DNA of 56,950 nt from an uncultured Alphaproteobacteria bacterium. Lineage in GTDB: Bacteria; Pseudomonadota; Alphaproteobacteria; RF32; CAG-239. This document shows, in pieces, positions 23,113 through 32,440 of this stretch. The position numbers and the translations under genes were made by a program. The number at the start of each line of letters is the position of its first letter. The stretch's first letter is position 1. Below the pieces are notes generated by a model. The model worked only from the letters and a program-made list of their open reading frames with translations, did no database searches and was not told the DNA's origin. The stretch is from positions 1 through 56,950 of the forward strand of contig CABQIK010000010.1 in NCBI GenBank assembly GCA_902464275.1, given 5' to 3'.

Positions 23113-24444
23113 TTACAATACCTTTCCGCTTAAAGAGTTGGTTGTGGCGCTCTCAACCCGAACATCCACAATTTTATTTAATAAACCGTCATCAGCCTTG
23201 GCATGCAAATTTTGCATATACGGCGTGCGGCCGATGAGTTGTCCCTTATGCCTTCCGGTCTGTTCAAACAAAACCGGAAAAACTTTGCCCACGCAGGAGC
23301 GATTAAACTTATCCTGATAATCAAACAGCAGCGCCTGCAATTCATCCAAACGCGCTTTTTTAACTTTTTCCTCAACCTGCCCCGCCATAACCGCCGCCGG
23401 TGTTCCCGCTCTGCGGCTGTATTTAAACGAGTAGGCCTGAATATATTTAACTTCATTCACCAAACTTAAAGTCTGCTTAAAATCATCATCGGTTTCATTC
23501 GGAAAACCGACAATAAAATCAGATGAAAAACGCAGTTTATCGTTAGCATTGCGCAATTTATCAATAACTTCCAGATATTTGGCGCGGTCATGCCTGCGGT
23601 TCATCGCTTTCAAAATTTTATCCGAACCCGACTGTACCGGCAAATGCAAATACGGCATAAGCTGCCCCAAATCATGATGACAGGCAATTAAGTCATCGTC
23701 AACATCAGCCGGATAAGAGGTTGTGTAACGCAGGCGCTTTAAGCCGTCAAGCTCGGCAAGACGCCGCAACAAATAAGCCAAATTGCGCTCTTTGCCGCTT
23801 TCGTCCTCGCCGTGATATGAGTTTACGTTTTGCCCCAAAACATTAATTTCAAGCGTGCCGGTTTTAAGCAAGTCTTTAGCTTCCGCAATAACTTCCGCTA
23901 CCGGACGCGAATATTCCGCGCCGCGGGTATACGGCACCACGCAGTAAGTGCAAAAATTATTGCAGCCTTCCTGCACCGCCAAAAATGAGCAACCGCCTTC
24001 GGCTTTGTTTTCAGGCAAAAAGTCAAACTTTGCCTCGGCCGGAAAATCGGTATCAATAAGCGTTTCGCCGCGCTTGCGGTGAATCTTGGTTAAAATTTCG
24101 GGCAAACGATGATATGTCAGCGGCCCCAAAGCAAAATCAACATACGGCGCGCGTTTGGCAATTTGCTCGTCTTCAGCCTGAACTACGCAACCGACAACTC
24201 CGATAATAGTATCTTTGCCGTTTGTCGCCCGCTCTTGTTTAATCAAATACGCTCTGCCCAAATCCGAAAAAACCTTTTCCGCGGCCTTTTCTCTGATATG
24301 GCAGGTATTAAAAAGCACCAAATCGGCGTCCGCCTGTTCCTCGGTCGGAACATAGCCGAAATTTTCCAGTATAAGCGCTATCCGATGCGAATCATACACG
24401 TTCATCTGACAGCCGAAAGTTTTTATAAAATATTTTTTTGACAT
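23113..24444 (-). CDS. miaB: tRNA-2-methylthio-N6-dimethylallyladenosine synthase
   Basis: MiaB is a radical SAM enzyme that methylthiolates i6A37 in tRNAs reading UNN codons. The 443-aa product has the N-terminal UPF0004 domain with three cluster cysteines (FGCQMNVYDS, FNTCHIREKA, VGCVVQ), the radical SAM motif CNNFCTYCVVPYTRGAE and a C-terminal TRAM domain ending VESATTNSLSGKVL. It is the first gene of the miaB-phoH-ybeY-lnt run and is divergent from the TerB-like gene. Confidence 0.96.
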   Translation of the reverse strand: MSKKYFIKTFGCQMNVYDSHRIALILENFGYVPTEEQADADLVLFNTCHIREKAAEKVFSDLGRAYLIKQERATNGKDTIIGVVGCVVQAEDEQIAKRAPYVDFALGPLTYHRLPEILTKIHRKRGETLIDTDFPAEAKFDFLPENKAEGGCSFLAVQEGCNNFCTYCVVPYTRGAEYSRPVAEVIAEAKDLLKTGTLEINVLGQNVNSYHGEDESGKERNLAYLLRRLAELDGLKRLRYTTSYPADVDDDLIACHHDLGQLMPYLHLPVQSGSDKILKAMNRRHDRAKYLEVIDKLRNANDKLRFSSDFIVGFPNETDDDFKQTLSLVNEVKYIQAYSFKYSRRAGTPAAVMAGQVEEKVKKARLDELQALLFDYQDKFNRSCVGKVFPVLFEQTGRHKGQLIGRTPYMQNLHAKADDGLLNKIVDVRVESATTNSLSGKVL

Positions 24445-24539
24445 TATTTTTTGTTTTACCTTTTCAATTTGTCATTATGCTATGTCATTCCTTAATTTTT
24501 TTCAAACATTATTTTTCTTTTACAAGCAATCTTTTTATA

Positions 24540-24567
24540 TTGAAAAAATCTGATTTTCGGATATGAT
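24540..24567 (+). promoter_or_regulatory. Candidate sigma-70 promoter of the 24599 operon
   Basis: TTGAAA (24540-24545) and TATGAT (24562-24567) are separated by 16 bp, 31 bp before the ATG of the TerB-like gene. CGGAGAG lies about 10 bp before the start codon. The match is good but not decisive in this AT-rich gap. Confidence 0.4.
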
Positions 24568-24598
24568 ATAGAAAAACTTTAATCGGAGAGTTAAATCA

Positions 24599-25039
24599 AT
24601 GACCTACACCGAAGCGTTGGAAATGAACAAATTTGTGCTTAAATTAAGCGATGAGCAAAAGACTGTGTTTTTGAAAGCTCTTGCTTTTTTGGCCAACACT
24701 GACAATCACTTTGACCGCGAAGAAGTAAAATTTATTCGCGATGCCGCCGTCAACTACGGCATTAAAGAACCTGACATCTTGTTTAAACCGATTTCGGAAG
24801 AAGAGATGTTAAATGAGCTTAAAACGCTTAAAGACCGCCGAACCTGTCTGGAGCTGATTAAAGAATTATGTTTTCTCGGCCATGCCGACAGCGATTTAAG
24901 CGATGCGGAAACCCTGTTTATCGGACACGCCGGTTTGGCTATGGGTATTGAGCTTGAAAAAATTGAACAAATAAGCGACTGGGTTATTGATAAAATCATG
25001 TGGTCAGAGCGCGGCAAAATTATTTTTGAAGATAAATAA
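24599..25039 (+). CDS. TerB-like helical protein
   Basis: The 146-aa product is cytosolic and helical. Two similar acidic loops, ANTDNHFDREEVKFI and GHADSDLSDAETLFI, each follow a hydrophobic helix; this internal repeat is the pattern of TerB-like tellurite-resistance domains, which bind metal through such acidic residues. Assignment is by pattern only. It opens a run of five plus-strand genes (24599-27525) and is divergent from miaB. A TerY-type VWA operon lies 5 kb away, but nothing shows that the two work together. Confidence 0.55.
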   Translation: MTYTEALEMNKFVLKLSDEQKTVFLKALAFLANTDNHFDREEVKFIRDAAVNYGIKEPDILFKPISEEEMLNELKTLKDRRTCLELIKELCFLGHADSDLSDAETLFIGHAGLAMGIELEKIEQISDWVIDKIMWSERGKIIFEDK

Positions 25040-25060
25040 CTTTAGTTATGGAGAACCATT

Positions 25061-26044
25061 ATGTCTGAAACAAAAACAAACACCGCTCTTCAAAAAGAAA
25101 CTCCTCAAAAAGGCAATGAAACTGAAATTATTAAACGTGCCTTGCGCGCGGCTGAAAATTTAAACGAACAGCAGTTGCGCCAAGCCACGCGTGAAACTAT
25201 TTTTGCCCCGAGCGACCGCAAAATTAAGTTGGGCAACACTCCGCAAACCGCCGATGAGCTGCGTATGCAGGTTGTTAAAAACATTGAAAACAGCGGCGCG
25301 GCAGAATCTGCCAAATTTTTGGATGAATTAGGCTTAAAAGAGGCCATCAGCATTGAAAACATCAACAGCGAAACATCGTCCTCGCAAGAATATTACCGTT
25401 GGCTGAACGAAACTTCTGACATTTTGAAAAACATGAATGACGGATTTGTTTCCGACAAAGATTTAAGCGAACGCAACAGCTTTTTGGAAATTACTCATCA
25501 GCGCGAAGCCGAGCTTATGGTCTGCTTAGGCCTGCTTGCCAACTGCCGCAACCCTCAAGCGCAGGAAGAATACAAAAAGCTTCATTACAAGCTCACCCGC
25601 CTGCGCGAAATGCGCGCCTCTATTAAAGAGCGCACCCGTAACGAGGCCGATGTTGAAATTTCGCGCGATGAATATCAACGCGCCGTTCCCGTATACAAAT
25701 ATTTTAAGGCCTTGGCCAAAGCTCCCATAACTCATACCTTTACCAATGAACAAAAAAAGCGTATCGGGCTTGATTTTCTTTATGATGACGATGAAGACGA
25801 ACTTAACTACCGCGACTTTTTGTTTGACGTTGTTTTAGACCACATGACGGAAGAAGACCAAAGTTATGTTGCGCAAGAATATCAGCTTGCCCGCGACATG
25901 GCCGATGAAGAGCGCATTAACCGCTTGCAAAATATCTCTGATAAATTGCAAGAATTATCTGGACGTAAAAATTCATTTCGTATAAAGTATGACATACTTA
26001 CCAAACGAAAGTCTATTGATTTAGGCAAAAGTTTTGAACGCTAA
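25061..26044 (+). CDS. Charged helical protein, unknown function
   Basis: The 327-aa product is soluble, strongly charged and predicted all-helical, without signal peptide or membrane segment. It has a low-complexity N terminus (residues 1-25), an acidic stretch FLYDDDEDELNYRD near residue 240 and coiled-coil-like segments at about 115-200 and 280-310. No family was recognised. GGAGAACC lies before the ATG. It lies 21 bp after the TerB-like gene and 23 bp before the YggT gene, so it is probably in the same operon. Confidence 0.75.
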   Translation: MSETKTNTALQKETPQKGNETEIIKRALRAAENLNEQQLRQATRETIFAPSDRKIKLGNTPQTADELRMQVVKNIENSGAAESAKFLDELGLKEAISIENINSETSSSQEYYRWLNETSDILKNMNDGFVSDKDLSERNSFLEITHQREAELMVCLGLLANCRNPQAQEEYKKLHYKLTRLREMRASIKERTRNEADVEISRDEYQRAVPVYKYFKALAKAPITHTFTNEQKKRIGLDFLYDDDEDELNYRDFLFDVVLDHMTEEDQSYVAQEYQLARDMADEERINRLQNISDKLQELSGRKNSFRIKYDILTKRKSIDLGKSFER

Positions 26045-26067
26045 CTTTTTTTATTAGGAGAAACATA

Positions 26068-26367
26068 ATGGGTATGCTTTTAATCCCTTTCTTTGACACT
26101 TTGGCTTTGGTTGTTGACCTTTATTTTAAAGTTGTGGTGGTTGAAGTTATTTTATTTTGGTTGATTCACTTCAAAATTTTAACTGTTACCAACGCTTACG
26201 CTCAAAAATTTATGGACATATTGAAAATGTTAACCGAGCCGGTTTACAAAAAAATCAGAGCCAAAATTCCGCCTTTTGCCGACTTTGACGTTTCTCCGTT
26301 TATTTTGTTATTGGCGTTGTTCTTTGTAGCTCGCTTAATTTATGTATTGCGTGAAATGGTTTTATAA
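26068..26367 (+). CDS. YggT-family membrane protein
   Basis: YggT proteins are small integral membrane proteins, linked in other bacteria to osmotic adaptation and, as YlmG, to division. The 99-aa product has two hydrophobic segments (about residues 3-35 and 75-97) with the family phrase FDVSPFILLLALFFVARL after a proline-containing loop. AGGAG is well placed before the ATG. It precedes a DUF167 gene by 3 bp, the usual pairing. Confidence 0.88.
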   Translation: MGMLLIPFFDTLALVVDLYFKVVVVEVILFWLIHFKILTVTNAYAQKFMDILKMLTEPVYKKIRAKIPPFADFDVSPFILLLALFFVARLIYVLREMVL

Positions 26368-26370
26368 GCA

Positions 26371-26679
26371 TTGACATTTTTTGATAAAACATCTGAAGGC
26401 TATATTTTAAGAGTTAGGCTAACCCCTAACTCTTCTTTATGCCGGAGCGGCGGACTTATTGCCAACGCGCAAAATGATATATTCTTAAAAATCGGAGTCA
26501 TCTCCGTGCCTGAAAAAGGCAAAGCCAACAAAGAACTGATTGCTTTTTTAGCTAAAAAGCTTAAAATCGCCAAATCATCAATTCAAATTATCAGCGGAGA
26601 GCTTGACCGGTGGAAAAAACTTGCCATCACCGCGCCATCAGATTTAACCGGCGCTTTGCAACAATTATCGGAGGAATAA
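26371..26679 (+). CDS. DUF167 (YggU) family protein
   Basis: The 102-aa protein has the DUF167 core ILRVRLTPNSSLCRSGGLI, ISVPEKGKANKELIAFLAKKL and IISGELDRWKKLAI. The function of the family is unknown. A TTG start at 26371 is used: no ATG or GTG exists upstream of the core in this frame, and the site lies 3 bp after the YggT stop, so reinitiation is plausible. The next gene, folD, starts immediately after the stop. Confidence 0.85.
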   Translation: MTFFDKTSEGYILRVRLTPNSSLCRSGGLIANAQNDIFLKIGVISVPEKGKANKELIAFLAKKLKIAKSSIQIISGELDRWKKLAITAPSDLTGALQQLSEE

Positions 26680-27525
26680 ATGACAGCTGTTATCATCAAC
26701 GGAAAACAAATTGCCGCTCAGTTCCGGCAAGAACTGCGTGAAAAAGTCAAACAACTGCCGTCCGCTCCGGTATTGGCGGTTATTCAGGTGGGGAACAACC
26801 CCGCCAGCACTTTGTACGTTCGCAACAAACAAAAAGCCGCGAGCGAGGCCGGAATTTCATCATGCCTATACAGCTTTCCGGAAGACTGCACCCAAAAAGA
26901 AATTTTACGGCAGATTGCCGCGCTTAACCGCGATGCCGCCGTTAACGGAATTTTGGTACAGCTCCCGTTGCCTAACCACTTAAATGAAGCCGAAATTTTA
27001 GAAAGCATTAACCCGCTGAAAGATGTTGACGGGTTTCACCCCTATAACATCGGCTTGTTGCAAAACGGCTCGCCCGATGCCGTAATCGCCGCCACTCCCA
27101 AAGGAATTATGCGCCTTATCAGCACTACGGCCGTTCCGCTTAAAGGTAAGCAGGCTTTGGTTATCGGACGCTCCCGAATTGTCGGTAAACCGGTTGCTAT
27201 GCTGTTATTGCAGCAAGATTGCACGGTTACCGTTGCCCACTCCAAAACCGCCAATTTGCCTGAATTAGTTAAACAATCTGATATTGTGGTTGCCGCCTGT
27301 GGCTGCCCTGAAATGGTAAAAGGCGAATGGATTAAAGACGGCGCCGTAATCATTGATGTCGGCATTAATCATAAAGAAGGGTGCTTATGCGGCGATGTTG
27401 ATTTTAACGAGGCAATAAAACATGCTTCTTTCATCACTCCAGTTCCGGGGGGCGTCGGTCCCATGACTATCGCCATGTTGCTTGACAACACTTATCTTGC
27501 TTATTTAAAACAAAATAACCAATAG
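26680..27525 (+). CDS. folD: Bifunctional methylenetetrahydrofolate dehydrogenase/cyclohydrolase
   Basis: FolD interconverts 5,10-methylene-THF and 10-formyl-THF with NADP. The 281-aa product has the YVRNKQKAA segment with the catalytic lysine, ILVQLPLPNHLNEAEIL, NPLKDVDGFHPYNIG, the Rossmann motif VIGRSRIVGKPVAMLL and the C-terminal TPVPGGVGPMTIAMLLDNT. The ATG at 26680 follows the DUF167 stop without a gap, and GGAGGA sits in the end of that gene. Confidence 0.97.
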   Translation: MTAVIINGKQIAAQFRQELREKVKQLPSAPVLAVIQVGNNPASTLYVRNKQKAASEAGISSCLYSFPEDCTQKEILRQIAALNRDAAVNGILVQLPLPNHLNEAEILESINPLKDVDGFHPYNIGLLQNGSPDAVIAATPKGIMRLISTTAVPLKGKQALVIGRSRIVGKPVAMLLLQQDCTVTVAHSKTANLPELVKQSDIVVAACGCPEMVKGEWIKDGAVIIDVGINHKEGCLCGDVDFNEAIKHASFITPVPGGVGPMTIAMLLDNTYLAYLKQNNQ

Positions 27526-27590
27526 TCCGCCGCTTTTATTTTTGCCAAACGCGATTATATTTTACCTCAAATAACAATCACGAGGTTAAA

Positions 27591-27959
27591 ATGGATTCGC
27601 TGGGCAAAATATTTATTTATGAACAAACTCCGTGGCACAACGTATCTTATGCCGATTATCTTGAGCCGCTCGGATTTATGGTCTTCAGTACCAACAACTT
27701 ATATCAGCTGTTAAAATACGCGCCTGAAATAAAACCTGACATTGTCATCTTTGATTTTCCGCAACATTTTAACGCCGATTTGCACACCTGGCAAAGTATT
27801 AATTCCGTTTTATGCCAATATCAATGCCCGCAAATTTATTTAACCGTCATTCCGCCGGCATGGTTGATTGAAAACTCTCACACCATTAAGCGAAAAACCT
27901 CTGTTATGAATAAAAAACAAATTATCAATACACTACTGCAAAGCAAATTTACGGAGTAA
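27591..27959 (+). CDS. Receiver-like protein of unknown function
   Basis: The 122-aa product looks like a degenerate response-regulator receiver: a first strand GKIFIYEQTPWHNV, a helix ending FSTNNLYQLLKYAPEIKP and a strand DIVIFDFPQHF with an aspartate where phosphorylation would occur. The paired acidic residues at the end of strand 1 and the lysine after strand 5 are not evident, so it may be a pseudo-receiver. A GAGG site precedes the ATG by about 7 bp. It follows folD by 65 bp. Confidence 0.6.
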   Translation: MDSLGKIFIYEQTPWHNVSYADYLEPLGFMVFSTNNLYQLLKYAPEIKPDIVIFDFPQHFNADLHTWQSINSVLCQYQCPQIYLTVIPPAWLIENSHTIKRKTSVMNKKQIINTLLQSKFTE

Positions 27960-28050
27960 TTTCTGCATAAAACAAATAAGCTGTTGCCAAAAGCAAATTT
28001 TTGCCGCATAAACATAAATCAGTACAGAACTGAATTTTGCGGAAAAACTA

Positions 28051-28647
28051 ATGAACGGCATTCAAAAACTTATTCATAAAACTTATGACACCATGTTATC
28101 GCTTTCAGCCAAAGACCACGCTATGCTGTTTTTGTTTTTGGTTGCCTTTGCCGAAAGCTCGTTTTTTCCGATTCCGCCTGATGTAATGATTATTCCGATG
28201 GTGCTTGCCACCCCGCAAAAAGCATGGAAAATTGCCGGACTGGCCACTTTTGCCAGCGTTATCGGCGGCTACTTCGGCTATATTATCGGCAGTTGCTTTT
28301 TTGACTTAATCGCCAAACCGCTGCTTGAAATGTACAACGCGCTAAATCAATTTAAAGAATTTGAAAATTACTACCATCTTTACGGCGCATGGATTGTGTT
28401 CGGCGCCGGAATCACGCCTTTCCCGTATAAAATCATCACTATTGCGAGCGGCGTAGTTCATCTTGACTTGTTTATTTTCACCATTGCTTCCGTATTAGCC
28501 CGCGGCATCAGATTCTTTTTGGTAGCATGGTTGCTTAAAAAATACGGCGCTCCGATGAAAGTGTTTATTGAAAAAAACTTAGGCTGGCTTTCCGTGCTGT
28601 TTTTAATTTTGCTTATCGGCAGCTTCGCCCTCATCAAACTGTTCTAG
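28051..28647 (+). CDS. YqaA-family (DedA-like) membrane protein
   Basis: The 198-aa product has four to five hydrophobic segments, with the hallmarks FLVAFAESSFFPIPPDVMIIP at the first re-entrant region and AGITPFPYKIITIASGV in the second half, typical of YqaA and related VTT/DedA proteins. The family is linked to lipid scrambling and membrane stress, but the substrate here is unknown. It is monocistronic by appearance and ends at a strong terminator. Confidence 0.85.
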   Translation: MNGIQKLIHKTYDTMLSLSAKDHAMLFLFLVAFAESSFFPIPPDVMIIPMVLATPQKAWKIAGLATFASVIGGYFGYIIGSCFFDLIAKPLLEMYNALNQFKEFENYYHLYGAWIVFGAGITPFPYKIITIASGVVHLDLFIFTIASVLARGIRFFLVAWLLKKYGAPMKVFIEKNLGWLSVLFLILLIGSFALIKLF

Positions 28648-28650
28648 CCT

Positions 28651-28691
28651 AAATTAAAAGCCGTTACTTTTAAGTAAACGGCTTTTAATTT
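28651..28691. terminator. Bidirectional terminator
   Basis: AAATTAAAAGCCGTT (28651-28665) and AACGGCTTTTAATTT (28677-28691) form a 15-bp stem with a short loop that can pair further. It separates the YqaA-like gene from the convergent flavin oxidoreductase gene. Confidence 0.9.
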
Positions 28692-28704
28692 GTAATCAAT
28701 AAAC

Positions 28705-30093
28705 TCAATCGCCTGACTTTATTTTTTCAATCAGTTCTTTAACGCTTGGAATTCCGTTGCGGTAAAGCGGATCGGTTGCAAACCGATAAACCTGATGTCC
28801 GGCAAACAACAAGTGGTCTTTAATGCTGCCGCCGTGCCCGACTTCATACAATGTTTTATGAATGCAGTATGTACGAGGATCCGGCAATTTTCCGGTAGTG
28901 CCGTTAGCTTTAGACCAAGTTGAAAACTGGCATTGCGAAAGACAGCCCACACATTCCGCGCGGTCTTTTTTCATTTGTTGCCAATCCTCCTCGCTCATAA
29001 ACACCACGGTTTTATCCGGCGTTTCCTGTGCTACCGTCAATCCGGCATTTATCTGATTTTGCGCCTTTTGCATATCTTCAGGTTTTACATAAACCGTGCG
29101 ATGCGCATTAACTTTAAGCTCTGCGGTATATTCCGCGTCAGGCTCGTCTTTAAAAGCAACCTCGCCGTTTTTCCGTTCAATTAATTTTTCCAAAAACGAA
29201 TTTTTAATCGCTGATGAGAAAAATCCGGTCGGACTGAATTTTTGCAAAATCACATCGCCTTTTTTCAAATTAAGCATCAAGTTTTTCCATGCGTCGCTAA
29301 TCGGGCTTTCTTTGGTAATCATCGGGCGAGTTCCGAACTGAAACGCCACATCGCCCAATTCCGGATTACCGATATAATCCTGCCAATCGCTTAACTTCCA
29401 AACTCCGCCGGCAATAATAATCGGCGTTTTTTCCAAACCCAAACTCCTAAGCACGCGGCGCAGTTCCACCAATCGGTTATACGGAGGTTCCGGCGCGTTC
29501 GGATTTTCAGCGTTAGACAAGCCGTTATGTCCGCCCGCCAGCCACGGATCTTCATAAACCACACCGCCCAAATATTCCGAGCATTTGGCATACGCGCGCT
29601 TCCACAAAACCTGAAAAGCCCGCGCCGATGAAATAATCGGATAGTAATAAACCTTAAAAGATGACGCCAACTCGCCCAAATGATACGGCAAACCAGCTCC
29701 GCAGGTCACCCCGTGAATCAAACCGCGGCTTCCTTCCAAAATTGACTTAATAATACGCTCTGAATCAGCCATTTCCCAAAGCATATTCATGTGAATACGC
29801 CCGTTGCCGCCGGCAATTTCATAGGCAAGTTTGGCTTGGTCTATACCGCCTCTGATAGCGTATTCAACCATTTCTTCATGCCTGTCGGCGCGGCGTTTTT
29901 GCAAAAAGCGCTCAATAATAACATTGCCTTTGTTGTCATAAGCGTCAGGACTTACCGCTGAAAATGTGCCGACGCAGTTTTCGCGCGCCCACGCGCCGGC
30001 GCTGTATCCGTTACTGCCGTTAATTCCTTTGCCGCCCTCAACCAGCGGTAAAACTTCCTTGCCGGATATTATAACCGAATTAAGCTGTTTCAC
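28705..30093 (-). CDS. Nitronate monooxygenase-like flavin oxidoreductase
   Basis: The 462-aa protein resembles the NMO/2-nitropropane dioxygenase TIM barrels that bind FMN: LVEGGKGINGSNGYSAGAWA at the N terminus, SRGLIHGVTCGAGLPYHLGE, TPIIIAGGVWKLSDW and LGDVAFQFGTRPM in the FMN phosphate region. A C-terminal extension of about 120 residues carries a cysteine group, CVGCLSQCQF, and a further Cys near RTYCIHK, which could bind metal or an Fe-S cluster; this is inferred. The substrate is unknown. It is monocistronic, with 143 bp upstream before the kinase operon. Confidence 0.8.
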   Translation of the reverse strand: MKQLNSVIISGKEVLPLVEGGKGINGSNGYSAGAWARENCVGTFSAVSPDAYDNKGNVIIERFLQKRRADRHEEMVEYAIRGGIDQAKLAYEIAGGNGRIHMNMLWEMADSERIIKSILEGSRGLIHGVTCGAGLPYHLGELASSFKVYYYPIISSARAFQVLWKRAYAKCSEYLGGVVYEDPWLAGGHNGLSNAENPNAPEPPYNRLVELRRVLRSLGLEKTPIIIAGGVWKLSDWQDYIGNPELGDVAFQFGTRPMITKESPISDAWKNLMLNLKKGDVILQKFSPTGFFSSAIKNSFLEKLIERKNGEVAFKDEPDAEYTAELKVNAHRTVYVKPEDMQKAQNQINAGLTVAQETPDKTVVFMSEEDWQQMKKDRAECVGCLSQCQFSTWSKANGTTGKLPDPRTYCIHKTLYEVGHGGSIKDHLLFAGHQVYRFATDPLYRNGIPSVKELIEKIKSGD

Positions 30094-30236
30094 TTTTTGT
30101 TTCCTCTGTTAAAAAAACACATACCTGATATATTTATGCCATTTTTGCCCAAAATAAAAGTAGGCACTTGCACGGCATATAGTACCCTTGCGGAAACAAT
30201 TAAAGGAAATCTGCGCTTTTTAAAGCTCAAAAAAAA

Positions 30237-31694
30237 TTAATTTGCCAACGCGAGCATAGCAACTGAAAAATCATTTAACAGCAAAAAGCTAACCGACATA
30301 TTTATTAAAGCGTAAATTTTAAGCATGTTAAGCAAGGCAACATTTTTAAACACCGACTGCCTTTGCCAAATATAATCCAGCAAAACAAACAAACCTTTAA
30401 GCAAAATCACCGCCGCCAAAAGCTGAAAAGCAAACCCGCACTTTATAAGCACTGGCTTTAACGGCGCCAACATAAACGAAATAAGCGCAAAAAAGATCAG
30501 ATACGCCGCCGCTGCCGCCCAGGCAATTTTAGTCAGCCGCAGTAATTTTTCCTCATTTTCTTTTTTGTTTTTTTCATTGGCTTCGCTTGAAAGCTCTGAA
30601 ACCTCAATGCCTCTGATTTTAGCAGGCATAGCCTTTTTTTGCTGAATTGCCGCCATATCCTGCTTAAATTTTTCTTCCATAACACACAATCCGCAACCTT
30701 TATCGGTAAAATAAATATGGTCCGGATTCTTTTTACATTCTTTAATTTTAGTAAACAGATATTCCAAATGGAGCATCCATTCCTTAGCTGTCGGTCGTTT
30801 TTTACCTTTAACAAACGCCCTGTCAAACAGCTCCAAAGTTTTAGAATCAAAATAATTATGAATACTGTACGGATTCGGATCTTGATATGAGTCTGGAAAA
30901 AGCCCGTACGCATAATGATATTTTTCAATACGATCTTGAATAGTAAGCATTTCATCGTTTTGCTTACGCGGCATACCTGAAAACGGGTGGATACCGTTAT
31001 TTAAGAGCTTAAATATCATCACAGCGAGCGCAAACTTATCCTGCTCCTCGCCCATTTCTTCACAAGCCTGCCGCATACCTTCGGGATAAATATATTCTTC
31101 GCTGACATATTCCGCCGGATAACGCCCTTTTTCGCCTTTAATTGAAAATCCGTCGCAATCAAACATCGCCACAATCATATTTTCTTTATAGACTGAAACA
31201 TTCGTCGGTTTTAAGTCAACGATATAATGTCCGCACCGGTGCAACGCCGCCACCATAGACGCCACATTATACGCCGCATATAACCGGTTTGAATATTTTT
31301 CGGAAAGACACAGCCTTTGTCGCACTGCTTTTTGCATTAAATGGTCTAATGAAACCGCCTCGTCGGTATTAATCAATGGCATTAAATAGCCGACACAAAA
31401 CCCTTCGTCATCTTCCAAAACCGCCACCGGCCACGCAATTTGCACATAATTTTTGCCATCGCACTGTTGCATCGGAATATTGGGACGGTTGTGCAACATC
31501 GCCTCCAACTTTTGCCGATTGGTATGGCTTTTGTTGCGATCATGAAAAATTTTTGCCACTAAGTGCGGATTAGTCACATCTTTATAAATTTTACCGGCGG
31601 CTCCGCCCCTGTTTAACAGCTCGCCGAGTTTTTCGTGTTCAAAGTGCCCATCGGCATAAATAGCGTTATAATATAAAGAAGTACCTGCCACCAT
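30237..31694 (-). CDS. Ser/Thr protein kinase with membrane tail (TerY-P triad)
   Basis: The 485-aa product is a Hanks-type kinase: Gly-rich loop NRGGAAGKIYK near residue 29, VAKIF with the ATP-contacting lysine (48), catalytic loop YIVDLKPTN (Asp160) and the metal motif FDCDGF (Asp181). Catalytic residues are all present. After the kinase domain a short GCGLC motif and an acidic/basic linker lead to about four hydrophobic segments (about residues 385-485), so the kinase is membrane-anchored. The ATG at 31694 overlaps the PP2C stop (TGATG); an in-frame ATG at 31709 is possible. Kinase, PP2C and VWA together define a TerY-P-type triad. Confidence 0.85.
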   Translation of the reverse strand: MVAGTSLYYNAIYADGHFEHEKLGELLNRGGAAGKIYKDVTNPHLVAKIFHDRNKSHTNRQKLEAMLHNRPNIPMQQCDGKNYVQIAWPVAVLEDDEGFCVGYLMPLINTDEAVSLDHLMQKAVRQRLCLSEKYSNRLYAAYNVASMVAALHRCGHYIVDLKPTNVSVYKENMIVAMFDCDGFSIKGEKGRYPAEYVSEEYIYPEGMRQACEEMGEEQDKFALAVMIFKLLNNGIHPFSGMPRKQNDEMLTIQDRIEKYHYAYGLFPDSYQDPNPYSIHNYFDSKTLELFDRAFVKGKKRPTAKEWMLHLEYLFTKIKECKKNPDHIYFTDKGCGLCVMEEKFKQDMAAIQQKKAMPAKIRGIEVSELSSEANEKNKKENEEKLLRLTKIAWAAAAAYLIFFALISFMLAPLKPVLIKCGFAFQLLAAVILLKGLFVLLDYIWQRQSVFKNVALLNMLKIYALINMSVSFLLLNDFSVAMLALAN

Positions 31695-32440
31695 CACAAT
31701 CCGACCCATAATAAAGTTTTGTCATCAGGGTTAATTTGGTTAGCCCTATGCGCCGACAAAGTGTTGTTTAAGGCTCTCACTGCTTTGCTTTTTGACGATT
31801 CGTTCTGCAAAAACCGATTTATCGGCTCAATAAAACCGCACTCCAACCCGTCAAAATTTTTCTTGAACGCAAAGCCGGTAACTCCATCCGTCATCAGCAT
31901 AATACTTTGCGCTTTTTCAAACGGCGTAAAGCGCAAACTGTCTTTCCAATCGTCCATGGTATAAAAATAAGTCTCGCATGAAAACATGCCGTTTTCAGGC
32001 TCTGAAACCACCGCCCGAAACGGAGCTTGCAAAAGCGCCACCGCCGCGCCGTCCCCGATATGAAAAAACACGCCGCGACCGCGCATATAAACCGCACCCA
32101 CCACCGTGGCGGCAAAATCAATCAGCCCGTTTTCATCTTTGCTTTTGTTAAAGCGATGATACATCAACTTTTGTCTGGCCGCTTCAAGCGCCTGTATAAT
32201 TTTGCGGTCAATATCGGCAAATGAGCATGAAATTAAAATATCGCACAGCGTTTCACATACAACTTTTGCCCCTATTTTGCCGAACTTAGCCGAACCGGCG
32301 CCGTCTGAAACCACCGCCACAACCTTGTTGCCTTTGCGCGCATGGCAAAAGCAATCCTGACACGGCATATTTTTAGCCGTGTGATAAGTTCCGGTCACGC
32401 TGGTGGCAACAACTTGTATGTTCGGGCGCTTATTTTTCAT
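31694..32440 (-). CDS. PP2C-type protein phosphatase (TerY-P triad)
   Basis: The 248-aa product has PP2C metal-binding motifs: VAVVSDGAGSAKFG, FFHIGDGAAV and IMLMTDGVTGF. It presumably reverses phosphorylation by the adjacent kinase. The start MKNKRPNIQVVA at 32440 lies inside the end of the VWA gene; a TTG 12 bp upstream is a weaker choice. Its stop overlaps the kinase start, so the three genes are likely translated together. Two extra cysteines at MPCQDCFCH are unusual but have no assigned role. Confidence 0.88.
   Translation of the reverse strand: MKNKRPNIQVVATSVTGTYHTAKNMPCQDCFCHARKGNKVVAVVSDGAGSAKFGKIGAKVVCETLCDILISCSFADIDRKIIQALEAARQKLMYHRFNKSKDENGLIDFAATVVGAVYMRGRGVFFHIGDGAAVALLQAPFRAVVSEPENGMFSCETYFYTMDDWKDSLRFTPFEKAQSIMLMTDGVTGFAFKKNFDGLECGFIEPINRFLQNESSKSKAVRALNNTLSAHRANQINPDDKTLLWVGL

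Noticed and set aside
30094..30236. Possible terminator near 30220-30240
   Set aside because: The short GCTTT/AAAGC pairing has its T run on the wrong side for either strand.
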